This document shows, in pieces, positions 1 through 10,290 of a stretch of 21,789 nucleotides of DNA. The notes beneath the pieces are model-generated. The model ran no database searches and was not told the DNA's origin. It saw nothing but the letters and a program-made list of their open reading frames with translations. Every line of letters starts with the position of its first letter. Position 1 is the stretch's first letter. The translations under genes and the position numbers were made by a program. Origin of the DNA: Alphaproteobacteria bacterium (GTDB taxonomy: Bacteria; Pseudomonadota; Alphaproteobacteria; UBA8366); the NCBI GenBank assembly GCA_030743445.1, contig JASLSL010000078.1, forward strand, positions 1-21,789, read 5' to 3'.

Positions 1-707
1 GGATCGTCGTGGCCTCGGGCATGGCGCGCGGGATCGATTCCGCGGCCCATGTGGGCGCGCTCGAAGGCGGGACCGTCGCGGTGCTGGCCGGTGGCATCGA
101 CGCGATCTACCCGAAGGAAAATCAACCGCTCTACGAGGAAATCTGCCAGCGCGGCGCGATCGTCAGCGAAATCCCGCCCGGCATCCAGCCCCAGGCGCAG
201 CACTTCCCCCGGCGCAATCGGATCATTTCCGGCCTGGCGCGCGGCATCGTCGTCGTCGAGGCGGCGAAGCGATCGGGCTCGCTGATCACCGCACGGCTCG
301 CGGGCGAGCAGGGCCGCGAGGTCTTCGCCGTGCCGGGCTCGCCGCTCGACCCACGCTGCCGCGGCGCCAACGATCTGATCCGCAACGGCGCCAGCCTGAT
401 CGAATCGGCGGCCGACGTGATCGCCGGACTCGAGGGGATGCTTGCACCGCCGCTCGCCGAGCGCCGCGGCGGCCGATATGCGACGCCGGCCGGGGCCACG
501 ATCGACGAAGCCGGCCTCGCCACCGCCCGCAAGGCGATCGCGGAGCTGCTTGGCCACTCCCCGGTCGCGGTCGACGAGGTGGTGCGCGAAACCGGCATGG
601 CGCCGGCGGTGATCTGGATCGCGTTGTTGGAGCTCGAACTCGCCGGCCGGCTCGACCGCCAGCCCGGCAATCTGGTGGCGCTGCTGGCGCCTACCCGCCC
701 GGAATAG
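1..707 (+). CDS. dprA: DNA-processing protein DprA (5' end missing)
   Basis: The 3' part of dprA. The gene is cut by the window edge and reads in frame from base 3, giving 234 visible residues. DprA binds single-stranded DNA and loads RecA during natural transformation, and is also present in many non-competent bacteria. The visible part begins inside the Rossmann-like fold with the signature SGMARGID. It continues with the PKENQPLY segment, the RRNRIISGLARG nucleotide/DNA-binding motif and SGSLITARLAGEQGREVFAVPG. The last 60 or so residues (ARKAIAELLGHSPVAVDEVV onward) match the DprA winged-helix domain. It ends at TAG 705-707. In many alphaproteobacteria dprA sits directly before topA; here two extra genes separate them. 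The identification is firm, but nothing can be said about its start or promoter. Confidence 0.95.
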   Translation, partial: IVVASGMARGIDSAAHVGALEGGTVAVLAGGIDAIYPKENQPLYEEICQRGAIVSEIPPGIQPQAQHFPRRNRIISGLARGIVVVEAAKRSGSLITARLAGEQGREVFAVPGSPLDPRCRGANDLIRNGASLIESAADVIAGLEGMLAPPLAERRGGRYATPAGATIDEAGLATARKAIAELLGHSPVAVDEVVRETGMAPAVIWIALLELELAGRLDRQPGNLVALLAPTRPE

Positions 708-731
708 GGTACCGACCACCTATATGCGAGC

Positions 732-760
732 TTGCAAAATTAACGGTAGTATTCGCTAGC
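732..760 (+). promoter_or_regulatory. Possible promoter for the PAS_5 gene
   Basis: TTGCAA (732-737) is followed after 17 bases by GCTAGC (755-760), within a locally AT-richer stretch between dprA and the PAS_5 gene. This resembles the alphaproteobacterial housekeeping pattern TTGaCg / GCTAnA only loosely. It is weak evidence. Confidence 0.25.
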
Positions 761-781
761 AAACTCACCGGAGCGGTCGGA

Positions 782-1246
782 ATGGCGCCGGATCGCAACG
801 ATTTGCCCGACGACCTCAGTCCGTCCTGCGCGGCGTTGGCGGAATACTGGCGCTCGATCCATCCCGATGGCGGCCTGCCCGGGCGGCGACATTTCGATCC
901 CACCGATATTCCCCGGCTGCTGCCCAGTCTTTGGCTGCTCGACGTGGACCGCGACCCGTTGCGGTTCCGGATTCGCCTGGTCGGCACCCGACTCACTGAA
1001 TTTGCCGGGCGCGACAGCACCGGCCACTGGCTCGACGATGTCCAAACCAATTTCGACGCCGGTCCGATCATGGAAGTGCTCTCGCGGGTCGTGAACCAGG
1101 GCCGGCCCGGCTGGCAGCGGGCCGATTCGCAGTCCCGGCCCGACAAGACATGGGTGGTGCTGGAAAGTATCTATTTCCCGCTCGCCGCCGACGGTAAGCA
1201 CGTCGACCGGATCCTCTGCCTGACCGACATCCTGCCGGTGGACTAG
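782..1246 (+). CDS. PAS domain protein, PAS_5 family
   Basis: A 154-residue cytosolic protein made of essentially one PAS_5-type domain. No output domain, signal peptide or membrane segment is visible. Family-typical features are LAEYWRSIHPDGGLPGRRHFDP near residues 19-40, split here as the LAEYWRS and GGLPGRR blocks. They are followed by the IPRLLPSLWLLDV strand, FRIRLVGTRLTEFAGRDSTG near residues 60-80, and a C-terminal strand pair ending LCLTDI. The start ATG 782 is supported by GGAG at 770-773. PAS_5 proteins are common stand-alone proteins in Alphaproteobacteria and their ligands and partners are mostly unknown. A sensory or adaptor role is inferred from the fold alone. It lies between dprA and a DUF2336 gene, with 74 bases before it and 223 after. 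I cannot name a specific function. Confidence 0.8.
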   Translation: MAPDRNDLPDDLSPSCAALAEYWRSIHPDGGLPGRRHFDPTDIPRLLPSLWLLDVDRDPLRFRIRLVGTRLTEFAGRDSTGHWLDDVQTNFDAGPIMEVLSRVVNQGRPGWQRADSQSRPDKTWVVLESIYFPLAADGKHVDRILCLTDILPVD

Positions 1247-1295
1247 CCGCGCGGCCCCGGTCGGCCGCCCTGCCGATGGCGTTGGTCGAACGAAT

Positions 1296-1430
1296 AGATC
1301 GTATTTTAGCCAAATTTACAGGTAAAACATCGTCAAATAATAATAATTTTATTACTTCTTTTTTACTTAATGTTTTCTTTATTACTACTTGACTATATTG
1401 AGCATCAATTCTACGCTGTCTTCCGTTCTA
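1296..1430. other. AT-rich leader upstream of the DUF2336 gene
   Basis: A sharply AT-rich stretch in an otherwise GC-rich window: bases 1321-1400 contain only 16 G or C in 80. It includes four tandem AAT units (about 1335-1347) and several T-runs. It lies entirely between the PAS_5 gene and the DUF2336 gene and probably contains the DUF2336 promoter. TTGACT at 1389-1394 followed by TACGCT at 1412-1417 (17-base spacer) is one candidate, and TATATT at 1394-1399 is another -10-like element. No coding capacity is apparent. Confidence 0.5.
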
Positions 1431-1469
1431 TTGGCCGTATGGTTGGCCGGCGGATCGAGGAGATGGACC

Positions 1470-2540
1470 ATGTGGACGCGATCGCTCGAGACCCTGACAC
1501 GACTGGCGGAACAGCCGCGCATCGACGACCGGGGCGCGCTCGCGGCCGTGCTGACCGATCTCTGCCGCGCCAGTGGCGAACGGCTGACCGGTGCGGAAGC
1601 GGCGATGGCGTTCGAAATCCTGCATCTTCTGATCGACCGGATCGAAACCAAGTTGCGCCAGCGGATCGCGCGCATTCTCGCCGCGCGCGATGACGTGCCG
1701 CGCAGCCTGATCCAGTTCCTCGCCAACGACGAGATTTCCGTCGCCTACCCGGTCCTGGTCCACAGCAGCGTTCTGCAGGACGAGGATCTGATCGCCGTGA
1801 TCGTCGGCCGGTCAGAGGACCATCACCTCGCCATCGCCATCCGGCCGGGCCTCAGCGAGGTCGTCTCCGATCAATTGATTCGCACTCAGGACGCCGAGAC
1901 CGTCTCGACGCTTCTGTGCAACGAGACCGCACGCATCTTCCCGGGCTCGCTCGCGGCGCTGGCCGAACAATCGGCCGCGATCGAAGGCTATCGCGAGCCG
2001 CTAGTGCGCCGGCGCGACCTGCCCGATGCCCTAGCGCATCGCATGCACGCCTGGGTCGGCGAGGCGCTCCGGGCTTACATCGTCGAGAACTTCAACGTCG
2101 ATCCGGGCGCGGTCGAGGGCGCCATGGCCACGGCGCTGAGCGAGATCGAGGAAATAGGCGAGGCCGCCGAGACCGGCGACCACACGCCGATCAATCCGCC
2201 CTGTGGGCACGGACTGGTCGAGCAACTGCGCAGCGGCAATGTCTCGGGCTTCGAGGCCCGGTTCGCCGAATTGCTCGATCTGCCGCTCAAGGCGGCGGCC
2301 TCGATCCTTTACGATGGACGGCCCGAGGCCCTCGCCATCGCCTGCAAGGCCGGCGGCTTCGACCGCAGTGTCTTGAAGGACATTCTGCTCTCGCTCTCGG
2401 GGCGGACACCCGACAAGACCCACTCGCCGATGCAGATCGTCAAACGGGCGATTTCCTATTTCGACCGCCTCGCCTTCGCCAGTGCGTCGGCCATGCTCGA
2501 GAGCTGGCGGCGCTCGCCCGAAGGCATCTGTCACGGCTGA
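1470..2540 (+). CDS. DUF2336 domain protein
   Basis: A 356-residue protein matching the DUF2336 family (COG5330), found almost only in Alphaproteobacteria and without an assigned biochemical role. Typical features are the helical-repeat-like segment with IARILAARDDVP, then PVLVHSSVLQDEDLIAVI, the HHLAIAIRPGLSEVVSDQLI block (roughly residues 112-131) and REPLVRRRDLPDALAHRM. No transmembrane helix or signal peptide is seen. The frame is open further upstream, but ATG 1470 is chosen because GAGGAG (1457-1462) lies 7 bases before it and homology starts nearby. It follows the PAS_5 gene after an AT-rich gap and precedes topA. Several such proteins usually coexist per genome, and a signalling role is often guessed. 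I do not assign one here. Confidence 0.8.
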   Translation: MWTRSLETLTRLAEQPRIDDRGALAAVLTDLCRASGERLTGAEAAMAFEILHLLIDRIETKLRQRIARILAARDDVPRSLIQFLANDEISVAYPVLVHSSVLQDEDLIAVIVGRSEDHHLAIAIRPGLSEVVSDQLIRTQDAETVSTLLCNETARIFPGSLAALAEQSAAIEGYREPLVRRRDLPDALAHRMHAWVGEALRAYIVENFNVDPGAVEGAMATALSEIEEIGEAAETGDHTPINPPCGHGLVEQLRSGNVSGFEARFAELLDLPLKAAASILYDGRPEALAIACKAGGFDRSVLKDILLSLSGRTPDKTHSPMQIVKRAISYFDRLAFASASAMLESWRRSPEGICHG

Positions 2541-2580
2541 CCCGCTAGCGCCGAAGTTACCGGCCAGAACATTTAGACGG

Positions 2581-2608
2581 TTGACGAACGCGCCGCGCGA
2601 TGTCAATT
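2581..2608 (+). promoter_or_regulatory. Possible promoter for topA-rnr
   Basis: TTGACG (2581-2586), the alphaproteobacterial -35 form, is followed after 16 bases by TCAATT (2603-2608), about 80 bases before the topA start. The -10 is poor, so this is tentative. Confidence 0.3.
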
Positions 2609-2686
2609 CCTAGCCGGCCGCGCACGCGCGCGAGACGCGGGGCGGCCGAAGCGGAGCATTAACGCATCAATTGATACGGACTCTCC

Positions 2687-5323
<2,637 letters not shown>

Positions 5324-5327
5324 GCCC

Positions 5328-7568
5328 GTGGCCCGCGGAACCGGAAAGAAGACCGAGCTGCCGACCAGGCAGCAAATCATCGCCTTCATCGAGGAAAGTC
5401 CCCGCCGGGTCGGCAAGCGCGAGATCGCCCGCGCCTTCAAGCTGCGCGGCGAGGACCGCGGCTGGCTCAATGGCGTTCTGAAGGAGCTCAAGGACGAAGG
5501 GCTCTTGGAGGGCGGCCGGCGCCGCGGCGCGCGTAAGGGTCACCTGCCCGAAGTCGCGGTGATCGAGGTCAGCCACGTCGACATGGACGGCGAAGTCGTG
5601 TGCCGGCCCGCCGCCTGGCGCGGCGACGACCCGCCGCCGGTGATCTTCCTGATGCCGAGCCGGCGGCGCCGCGTCGCCCCAGGCCCCGGCGACCGGGTGC
5701 TGGCGCGGCTCCGCCGGACCGAGGACGGCACCTACGAGGCGCGCGCCATGCGGGTGCTCGGCCCCGCCGCCCGCACCCTGCTCGGCGTGCTGGAGCCGGC
5801 GGCGAACGGCGCCCTGCTGCGCCCGACCGACCGCAAGCACCGCCACGAATATTTCGTGCCGGAAGACCACCTCGGCGAGGCGGTTCCCGGCGATTACGTC
5901 ACCGCCGAGGTGCTGCCGGGCGGGTTGCGTTCGCACCGGGCGCGGGTGGTGGAACGCCTCGGTGCGCGCGACGATCCGTCCTCGATCAGCCTGGTCGCGA
6001 TCCACGCCCACGGCATTCCGCTCGCCTTCCCGGCCGAGGCCATCTCGCTCGCTGACGGACGGGCGCCAGCGACCCTCGACGGGCGGGACGATTTGCGCTC
6101 GATGGAACTAATCACCATCGACGGCGCCGACGCGCGCGACTTCGACGACGCGGTCTGGGCCACGGCCGACGACGACAAGGGCAATCCCGGCGGCTGGCGC
6201 ATCGTCGTCGCCATCGCCGACGTCGCCTGGTACGTGCGGCCGGGCGACCCCTTGGACAGGGCGGCGGTGGAACGCGGCAACTCGGTCTACTTCCCGGACC
6301 GGGTGGTGCCGATGCTGCCGGAGTCGCTCTCGAACGGGCTCTGCTCGCTCAGGCCCAAGGAGGATCGCGCCTGCGTCGCGGCCGAGGTGCGGATCGATGC
6401 CAAGGGCAAGATTCTGAGCCACCGCTTCCGCCGCGGATTGATGCGGTCGGTGGCGCGGCTGACTTACGAGCAGGTCCAAGAAGCGCGGGACGGAAGGCCC
6501 GACGCGGCGACAGCCCCGCTGATGGACGACGTCATCGCGCCGCTCTACGGCGCCTATGGGGCATTGCTCGCGGCGCGCGAGGCCCGCGGCACTCTCGACC
6601 TCGAGCTTCCCGAGCGCCAGATCGTGCTCGACGAGGCCGGCCGGGTTGCCCGCATCGTGCCGCGCCCGCGGCTCGACAGCCACCGGCTGATCGAGGAATT
6701 CATGATCGCCGCCAACGTCGCCGCGGCCGAGACCCTGCAGAAGGCGGGGGCCCCGGCGATGCGCCGGGTTCACGAGCCGCCGGAGCCGGGCAAGCTCGAA
6801 GCGCTGCGCGAGTCGCTCGACGCGATGGGATTTCGGCTTGCCAAAGGCGCCGTCCTGAAGCCCGGGGATTTCACCGGAATCCTCGCCCGCGTCGCCGGCA
6901 CCGACGAGGCCGAGCTGATCGGCATGTTGATCCTGCGCAGCCAAACCAAGGCGGAGTATGCGCCGGCGGACATCGGGCACTTCGGCCTGGCGCTGAGGCG
7001 CTATTGCCACTTCACCTCGCCGATCCGGCGCTATGCCGACGTTCTCGTCCATCGCGCGCTGATATCGACCCTCGGTCTCGGCGAGGGCGGCTTGCCGGAC
7101 GGCGCGGAGGCGCGGTTCGGCGAGCTCGGCGGCCAAATCTCGACGACCGAACGGCGGGCGGTGGCGGCCGAACGCGACGCGACCGACCGCTTTGCCGTGG
7201 CCTTCCTCGCCGATCGGGTGGGCGCCACATTCGCCGGCCGGATCAACGGGGTGACCCGGTTCGGCCTTTTCATCACGCTGGAGGAGACCGGCGCCGACGG
7301 CTTGGCGCCCGCGAGCGGCCTGCCCTGGGACCGTTATCGCCACGACCCGGTGCGCCATCGCCTGATCGGCGACGAAACCCGCATCGCCTATACGATCGGC
7401 GAGCGGGTCACGGTCAAGCTCGACGAGGCCGACCCGGCGACCGGCAGCCTGATTTTCTCGATCGTCGAGGGCGGCGCCGTCGCCGACGATGCGCCCAAGG
7501 GCAGGAAAAGCGGCCGGCGCAGCGGCGGCCGGCGCCGAGGAAAGGGACCGCGCCGAAATCGCCAATAA
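5328..7568 (+). CDS. rnr: Ribonuclease R
   Basis: A 746-residue 3'-to-5' exoribonuclease of the RNase II/R family, degrading structured RNA, including rRNA and mRNA decay intermediates. In order: an N-terminal winged-helix HTH (about residues 10-65), cold-shock/OB domains, the RNB catalytic domain, an S1 domain (about 628-715) and a very basic Arg/Lys/Gly tail (last 30 residues). The four catalytic aspartates are D265, D271, D273 and D274 in TIDGADARDFDDAVW, matching E. coli D272/278/280/281. The RNB end motif RRYCHFTSPIRRYADVLVHR is present. The start is GTG 5328, 4 bases after topA. No good Shine-Dalgarno is visible, so it may rely on translational coupling with topA. The topA-rnr pair is a common alphaproteobacterial arrangement. 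Confidence 0.97.
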   Translation: MARGTGKKTELPTRQQIIAFIEESPRRVGKREIARAFKLRGEDRGWLNGVLKELKDEGLLEGGRRRGARKGHLPEVAVIEVSHVDMDGEVVCRPAAWRGDDPPPVIFLMPSRRRRVAPGPGDRVLARLRRTEDGTYEARAMRVLGPAARTLLGVLEPAANGALLRPTDRKHRHEYFVPEDHLGEAVPGDYVTAEVLPGGLRSHRARVVERLGARDDPSSISLVAIHAHGIPLAFPAEAISLADGRAPATLDGRDDLRSMELITIDGADARDFDDAVWATADDDKGNPGGWRIVVAIADVAWYVRPGDPLDRAAVERGNSVYFPDRVVPMLPESLSNGLCSLRPKEDRACVAAEVRIDAKGKILSHRFRRGLMRSVARLTYEQVQEARDGRPDAATAPLMDDVIAPLYGAYGALLAAREARGTLDLELPERQIVLDEAGRVARIVPRPRLDSHRLIEEFMIAANVAAAETLQKAGAPAMRRVHEPPEPGKLEALRESLDAMGFRLAKGAVLKPGDFTGILARVAGTDEAELIGMLILRSQTKAEYAPADIGHFGLALRRYCHFTSPIRRYADVLVHRALISTLGLGEGGLPDGAEARFGELGGQISTTERRAVAAERDATDRFAVAFLADRVGATFAGRINGVTRFGLFITLEETGADGLAPASGLPWDRYRHDPVRHRLIGDETRIAYTIGERVTVKLDEADPATGSLIFSIVEGGAVADDAPKGRKSGRRSGGRRRGKGPRRNRQ

Positions 7569-7731
7569 CGCTAAGTATTGGAAATCGCGGAGATTTCCCG
7601 GTATTAGATGTTTCGCGGCCGAGGATCGGCTGGTGCAGCCCGAAAAGTACGATTGCGTCGGCCCGTCATTTGCAGTTGTCATTGGCAATTGTGCGAGTGC
7701 ATGGGACCGGGGCGCCTGGAACGACGAAACG

Positions 7732-9276
7732 ATGAAATCGACAAGAAAACTGATCTCCTTATTGGCGGCGTTGACGCTTGCCGGCTGCGCGTATTTCGGC
7801 GGCGAGGAGGACGGCGCCTATTCGCATGCCTCGGCCGAACGCGTCTTCGTCGTCGGGTTCTCCGACATCCAGCAGATCTACATCGATGAACCGGTGATGC
7901 ACGACCTCGTGGTCGCCGGATTGAAGGGCCTGCGCAAGATCGAGCCAGACCTCGACGTCGAATACGAAAAGGCCAACCTACGGCTGTTGATCGGCAACAA
8001 GACCGTCGTGACCACGCGGGTCGCGAAAGCGGGTGACGCCGCGGCCTGGGCCAAGGCGATTGTCCGCATGCTCGATGAGATGCGCGAGATTTCCAAGCCG
8101 CTCGGCGCCGCGACGTCGGAAGACATTTACCAGGCGGTGTTCGCCGGCGCGGTCCGCAAGCTCGACCCTTACACGAGGTACGCAAGCGCCGCCAAGGCGC
8201 GCGAGAATCGCGCCAAGCGCGGCGGCTTCGGCGGCATCGGACTGATCATCGAGGCGCACGAGGACGGCGCCCGGATCAAGGCGGTCTCACGCGGAAAGCC
8301 GGGCGACAAGGCCGGCGTCGTGGTCGGCGACCGCATCGTCGCGATCGGGGAGGTGGCGCTGACCGGATACACACTGCGCCAGGTCGTGCGATTGCTGCGC
8401 GGGCCGGTCGGCACCGAGGTCGCGCTGACCCTGCGCCGGGGCGAAAAGGGCGAGCCCTTCGTCGTGACCCTGACGCGAGCGCGGATCATCAACAATACGG
8501 TGTTCTACGCGCGCCGCGGCGATGTCGGGTATATCCGTGTCTCGGGCTTCAACCAGGCGACCTCGAAACGGGTGCTGAGCGCGGTGCAGCGCGCGCGCAA
8601 GGACGTCGGCAAGAATATCCGCGGGCTGATCATCGACATGCGGGGCAATCCGGGCGGTCTTCTGGACCAGGCCGTGGCGATGGCGGATCTGTTCCTCCGC
8701 AGCGGCCAGATCATCTCGACCCGGGGACGGCACCCGAACAGCCTGCAATTGTTCGACGCCAAGGGCAGCGATGTCTTCGAAGGCCTGCCGATCGCGGTGC
8801 TGGTCGACGGCGCCTCGGCCTCGGCCGCCGAGATTGTCGCCTCGGCGCTGCAGGACCAGGGCCGGGCCGTCATCGTCGGCACCCGCAGTTTCGGCAAGGG
8901 GACGGTGCAGACGGTCCTGCGGCTACCGAACGACGGCGAGTTGGTGTTGACCTGGGCCCGCATTCACGCGCCGTCGGGCTACGTGCTGCACCGGCTGGGT
9001 GTTCTGCCGACTGTCTGCACCAGCAACGCCGAGGACGCGACGAGCGCCCTCGATACGCTGATCGGCAAGGCGGCTGACATTTTGCGCCGCAATCTCAGCG
9101 CCCGGCGCGCCGCCGATCACCAGGACAAATCCAACCAGGAATCGATCAAGGCGCTTTGCCCCTGGCAGCCGAGGGAAGACAAGGACTTCGACCTCGAAGT
9201 AGCCGAGAAGCTGCTTGGCAAACGCGACCTCTACGACAAGGCACTGGCCTACGCGCGACCCGAAGCGGGAAGCTGA
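7732..9276 (+). CDS. S41 family C-terminal processing peptidase, predicted lipoprotein
   Basis: A 514-residue serine protease of the CtpA/Prc (S41) family, which cuts proteins near their C termini in the periplasm. The N terminus is a lipoprotein signal: two basic residues, a hydrophobic run, and lipobox LAGC with C19. Ala at +2 and no Asp favour outer-membrane sorting. An S41 N-terminal helical domain follows. A PDZ domain begins at about residue 164 (GGFGGIGL) and runs to about 245. The protease core carries GLIIDMRGNPGG, the nucleophile S364 in GASASAAEI and the general base K389 in SFGKGTVQT, at the family's usual 25-residue spacing. The frame is open further upstream into rnr, but ATG 7732 is chosen because it begins directly with the signal peptide. 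The NUDIX gene begins 5 bases after its stop, suggesting an operon. I avoid the symbol ctpA because this lipoprotein form may be a paralogue of the usual one. Confidence 0.9.
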   Translation: MKSTRKLISLLAALTLAGCAYFGGEEDGAYSHASAERVFVVGFSDIQQIYIDEPVMHDLVVAGLKGLRKIEPDLDVEYEKANLRLLIGNKTVVTTRVAKAGDAAAWAKAIVRMLDEMREISKPLGAATSEDIYQAVFAGAVRKLDPYTRYASAAKARENRAKRGGFGGIGLIIEAHEDGARIKAVSRGKPGDKAGVVVGDRIVAIGEVALTGYTLRQVVRLLRGPVGTEVALTLRRGEKGEPFVVTLTRARIINNTVFYARRGDVGYIRVSGFNQATSKRVLSAVQRARKDVGKNIRGLIIDMRGNPGGLLDQAVAMADLFLRSGQIISTRGRHPNSLQLFDAKGSDVFEGLPIAVLVDGASASAAEIVASALQDQGRAVIVGTRSFGKGTVQTVLRLPNDGELVLTWARIHAPSGYVLHRLGVLPTVCTSNAEDATSALDTLIGKAADILRRNLSARRAADHQDKSNQESIKALCPWQPREDKDFDLEVAEKLLGKRDLYDKALAYARPEAGS

Positions 9277-9281
9277 TCCGA

Positions 9282-9983
9282 ATGGCCGGGTCCAGCGAAG
9301 CGGCGCCCCGCCGGCGCCCCGCGCGGCCGCGCGACGCCGCGAGCCTGGTACTGCTGCGGGGCCCAAAGGACAACCCCGAGGTGCTGCTCGGGCGGCGGCC
9401 GAAGAGCGCCCGCTTCATGCCGGGCGTTTACGTTTTCCCGGGCGGCGCAGTAGAGCGCGGGGATCCCGCCTTCGCGGTAGCGTTCGAGATGCGCGCCGAC
9501 GTGATGGCGCGATTGGCGCGGCACGGCGGCGAACGACGGGCCAAGGCACTGTCTTGGGCCGCGATCCGCGAGACCTGGGAGGAGACCGGGCTGTTGCTCG
9601 GCGCCGCCGGCCGAATCGACGACCGGCTCACCTGTCCCGCCGGGCGTGCCTTCACCGACGCCGGATTGGCGCCCGATCTCGCCGCCCTCGACTACATCGC
9701 CCGGGCAGTGACACCAACCCACTCGCCGATCCGGTTCAACACCAGGTTCTTCGTCGCCGACGGCGGCAAAGTCGGCGGCGCCATTCGGGAGACCGGCGAG
9801 TTGGAGGACATCGACTGGCATCCGGCGGCCGATGCTCTCGAGCGCGACGATCTGATGGGCGTCACTCGCTTCGTCCTCGGCGAGGCGCGGCGCAATTGGC
9901 TGGACCAGCCCAGACCGGACCCCGAGCGGCCGATCCCGACGCTCTCGCGTTGGCGCGGCATTCGCCGGATTCGCGCCAAATAG
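9282..9983 (+). CDS. NUDIX hydrolase with a split Nudix box
   Basis: A 233-residue NUDIX-fold hydrolase, expected to cleave a nucleoside-diphosphate-linked compound using divalent metal. The Nudix box is interrupted. Its Gly-rich start lies at residues 53-61 (PGGAVERGD), while its catalytic helix AAIRETWEETG lies at 93-103 (R96, E97, E100, E101). Roughly 27 residues more than the canonical G-x5-E-x7-REuxEExGu spacing separate them. A similar insertion is known in eukaryotic NUDT19-type CoA hydrolases, so an acyl-CoA or CoA-like substrate is a possibility, not a conclusion. The start is ATG 9282, 5 bases after the S41 stop; an upstream extension would overlap that gene. The last codons touch the rpmG promoter region. 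The N-terminal 18 residues are Arg/Pro-rich and probably unstructured. Confidence 0.88.
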   Translation: MAGSSEAAPRRRPARPRDAASLVLLRGPKDNPEVLLGRRPKSARFMPGVYVFPGGAVERGDPAFAVAFEMRADVMARLARHGGERRAKALSWAAIRETWEETGLLLGAAGRIDDRLTCPAGRAFTDAGLAPDLAALDYIARAVTPTHSPIRFNTRFFVADGGKVGGAIRETGELEDIDWHPAADALERDDLMGVTRFVLGEARRNWLDQPRPDPERPIPTLSRWRGIRRIRAK

Positions 9984-9985
9984 GC

Positions 9986-10013
9986 TTGACTTGAAACAGG
10001 CCGGCGCTATTGT
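9986..10013 (+). promoter_or_regulatory. Likely promoter of rpmG
   Basis: TTGACT (9986-9991) is followed after 16 bases by TATTGT (10008-10013), only 3 bases after the NUDIX stop codon. The -35 matches 5 of 6 and the -10 matches 4 of 6 of the sigma-70 consensus. Transcription would start near 10020, leaving a leader of about 30 bases before the rpmG ATG. Confidence 0.55.
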
Positions 10014-10020
10014 GCCGGCC
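9999..10020. repeat. Perfect inverted repeat overlapping the rpmG -10
   Basis: GGCCGGC (9999-10005) and GCCGGCC (10014-10020) form a perfect 7-base inverted repeat around an 8-base centre that holds the -10 TATTGT. With a C-G and a G-U pair the stem could reach 9 pairs around TATT. It could be an operator or a hairpin ending the NUDIX transcript, but there is no U-run. Confidence 0.5.
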
Positions 10021-10048
10021 GACATCGAGGTATACGGAAAACAACGTC

Positions 10049-10216
10049 ATGGCCAAGCCAGCCACCATTCTCGTCAAGCTCGTCAGCACCGCGGACACGG
10101 GTTTCTACTACGTGACCAAGAAGAACCCGCGTACGATGACCGAGAAGTTGTCGTTCAAGAAGTACGACCCCGTCGTGCGCAAGCACGTCGAGTTCAAGGA
10201 AGGCAAAATCAAGTAG
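10049..10216 (+). CDS. rpmG: 50S ribosomal protein L33
   Basis: A 55-residue L33 of the large ribosomal subunit. The sequence has the family hallmarks MAKPATILVKLVSTADTGFY, then YVTKKNPRT and a C-terminal YDPVVRKHVEFKEGKIK. It contains no cysteine, so it is the zinc-independent form, which is usual in alphaproteobacteria. ATG 10049 is chosen over an upstream in-frame start because it gives the universal N terminus and GGA (10036-10038) sits upstream. It has its own promoter (TTGACT/TATTGT) and a strong intrinsic terminator, so it is probably a single-gene unit, convergent with the alpha/beta hydrolase. Confidence 0.97.
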   Translation: MAKPATILVKLVSTADTGFYYVTKKNPRTMTEKLSFKKYDPVVRKHVEFKEGKIK

Positions 10217-10246
10217 GATTACCGGTCGGCGAGCGATATGTGTGCG

Positions 10247-10273
10247 AATGCCGCCTTCCCGGCGGCATTTTTG
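10247..10273 (+). terminator. Intrinsic terminator of rpmG
   Basis: A perfect 9-base-pair stem (AATGCCGCC 10247-10255, GGCGGCATT 10261-10269) with a TTCCC loop ends in TTTTT (10268-10272), 30 bases after the rpmG stop. There is no T-run on the opposite strand, so it should act mainly on the + strand. Confidence 0.9.
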
Positions 10274-10290
10274 TTGCCTAAACCGCGTCG

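Noticed and set aside
1251..1268. GC-rich hairpin (GCGGCC / GGCCGC) just after the PAS_5 gene as a terminator
   Set aside because: The stem is only 6 pairs and no T-run follows, and such short GC palindromes are common by chance here.
1367..1381. CtrA-like box TTAA-N7-TTTA in the AT-rich leader
   Set aside because: One mismatch in the second half and an AT-rich background make a chance match likely.
1389..1469. N-terminal extension of the DUF2336 protein from TTG 1389
   Set aside because: It would begin inside the AT-rich leader without a ribosome binding site. ATG 1470 has GAGGAG at good spacing.
6108..7688. A 526-codon open frame on the - strand opposite rnr
   Set aside because: Same cause: an antisense shadow with no domain, opposite a fully conserved RNase R.
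7489..7731. N-terminal extension of the S41 protease
   Set aside because: It overlaps the rnr 3' end and would bury the lipoprotein signal peptide.
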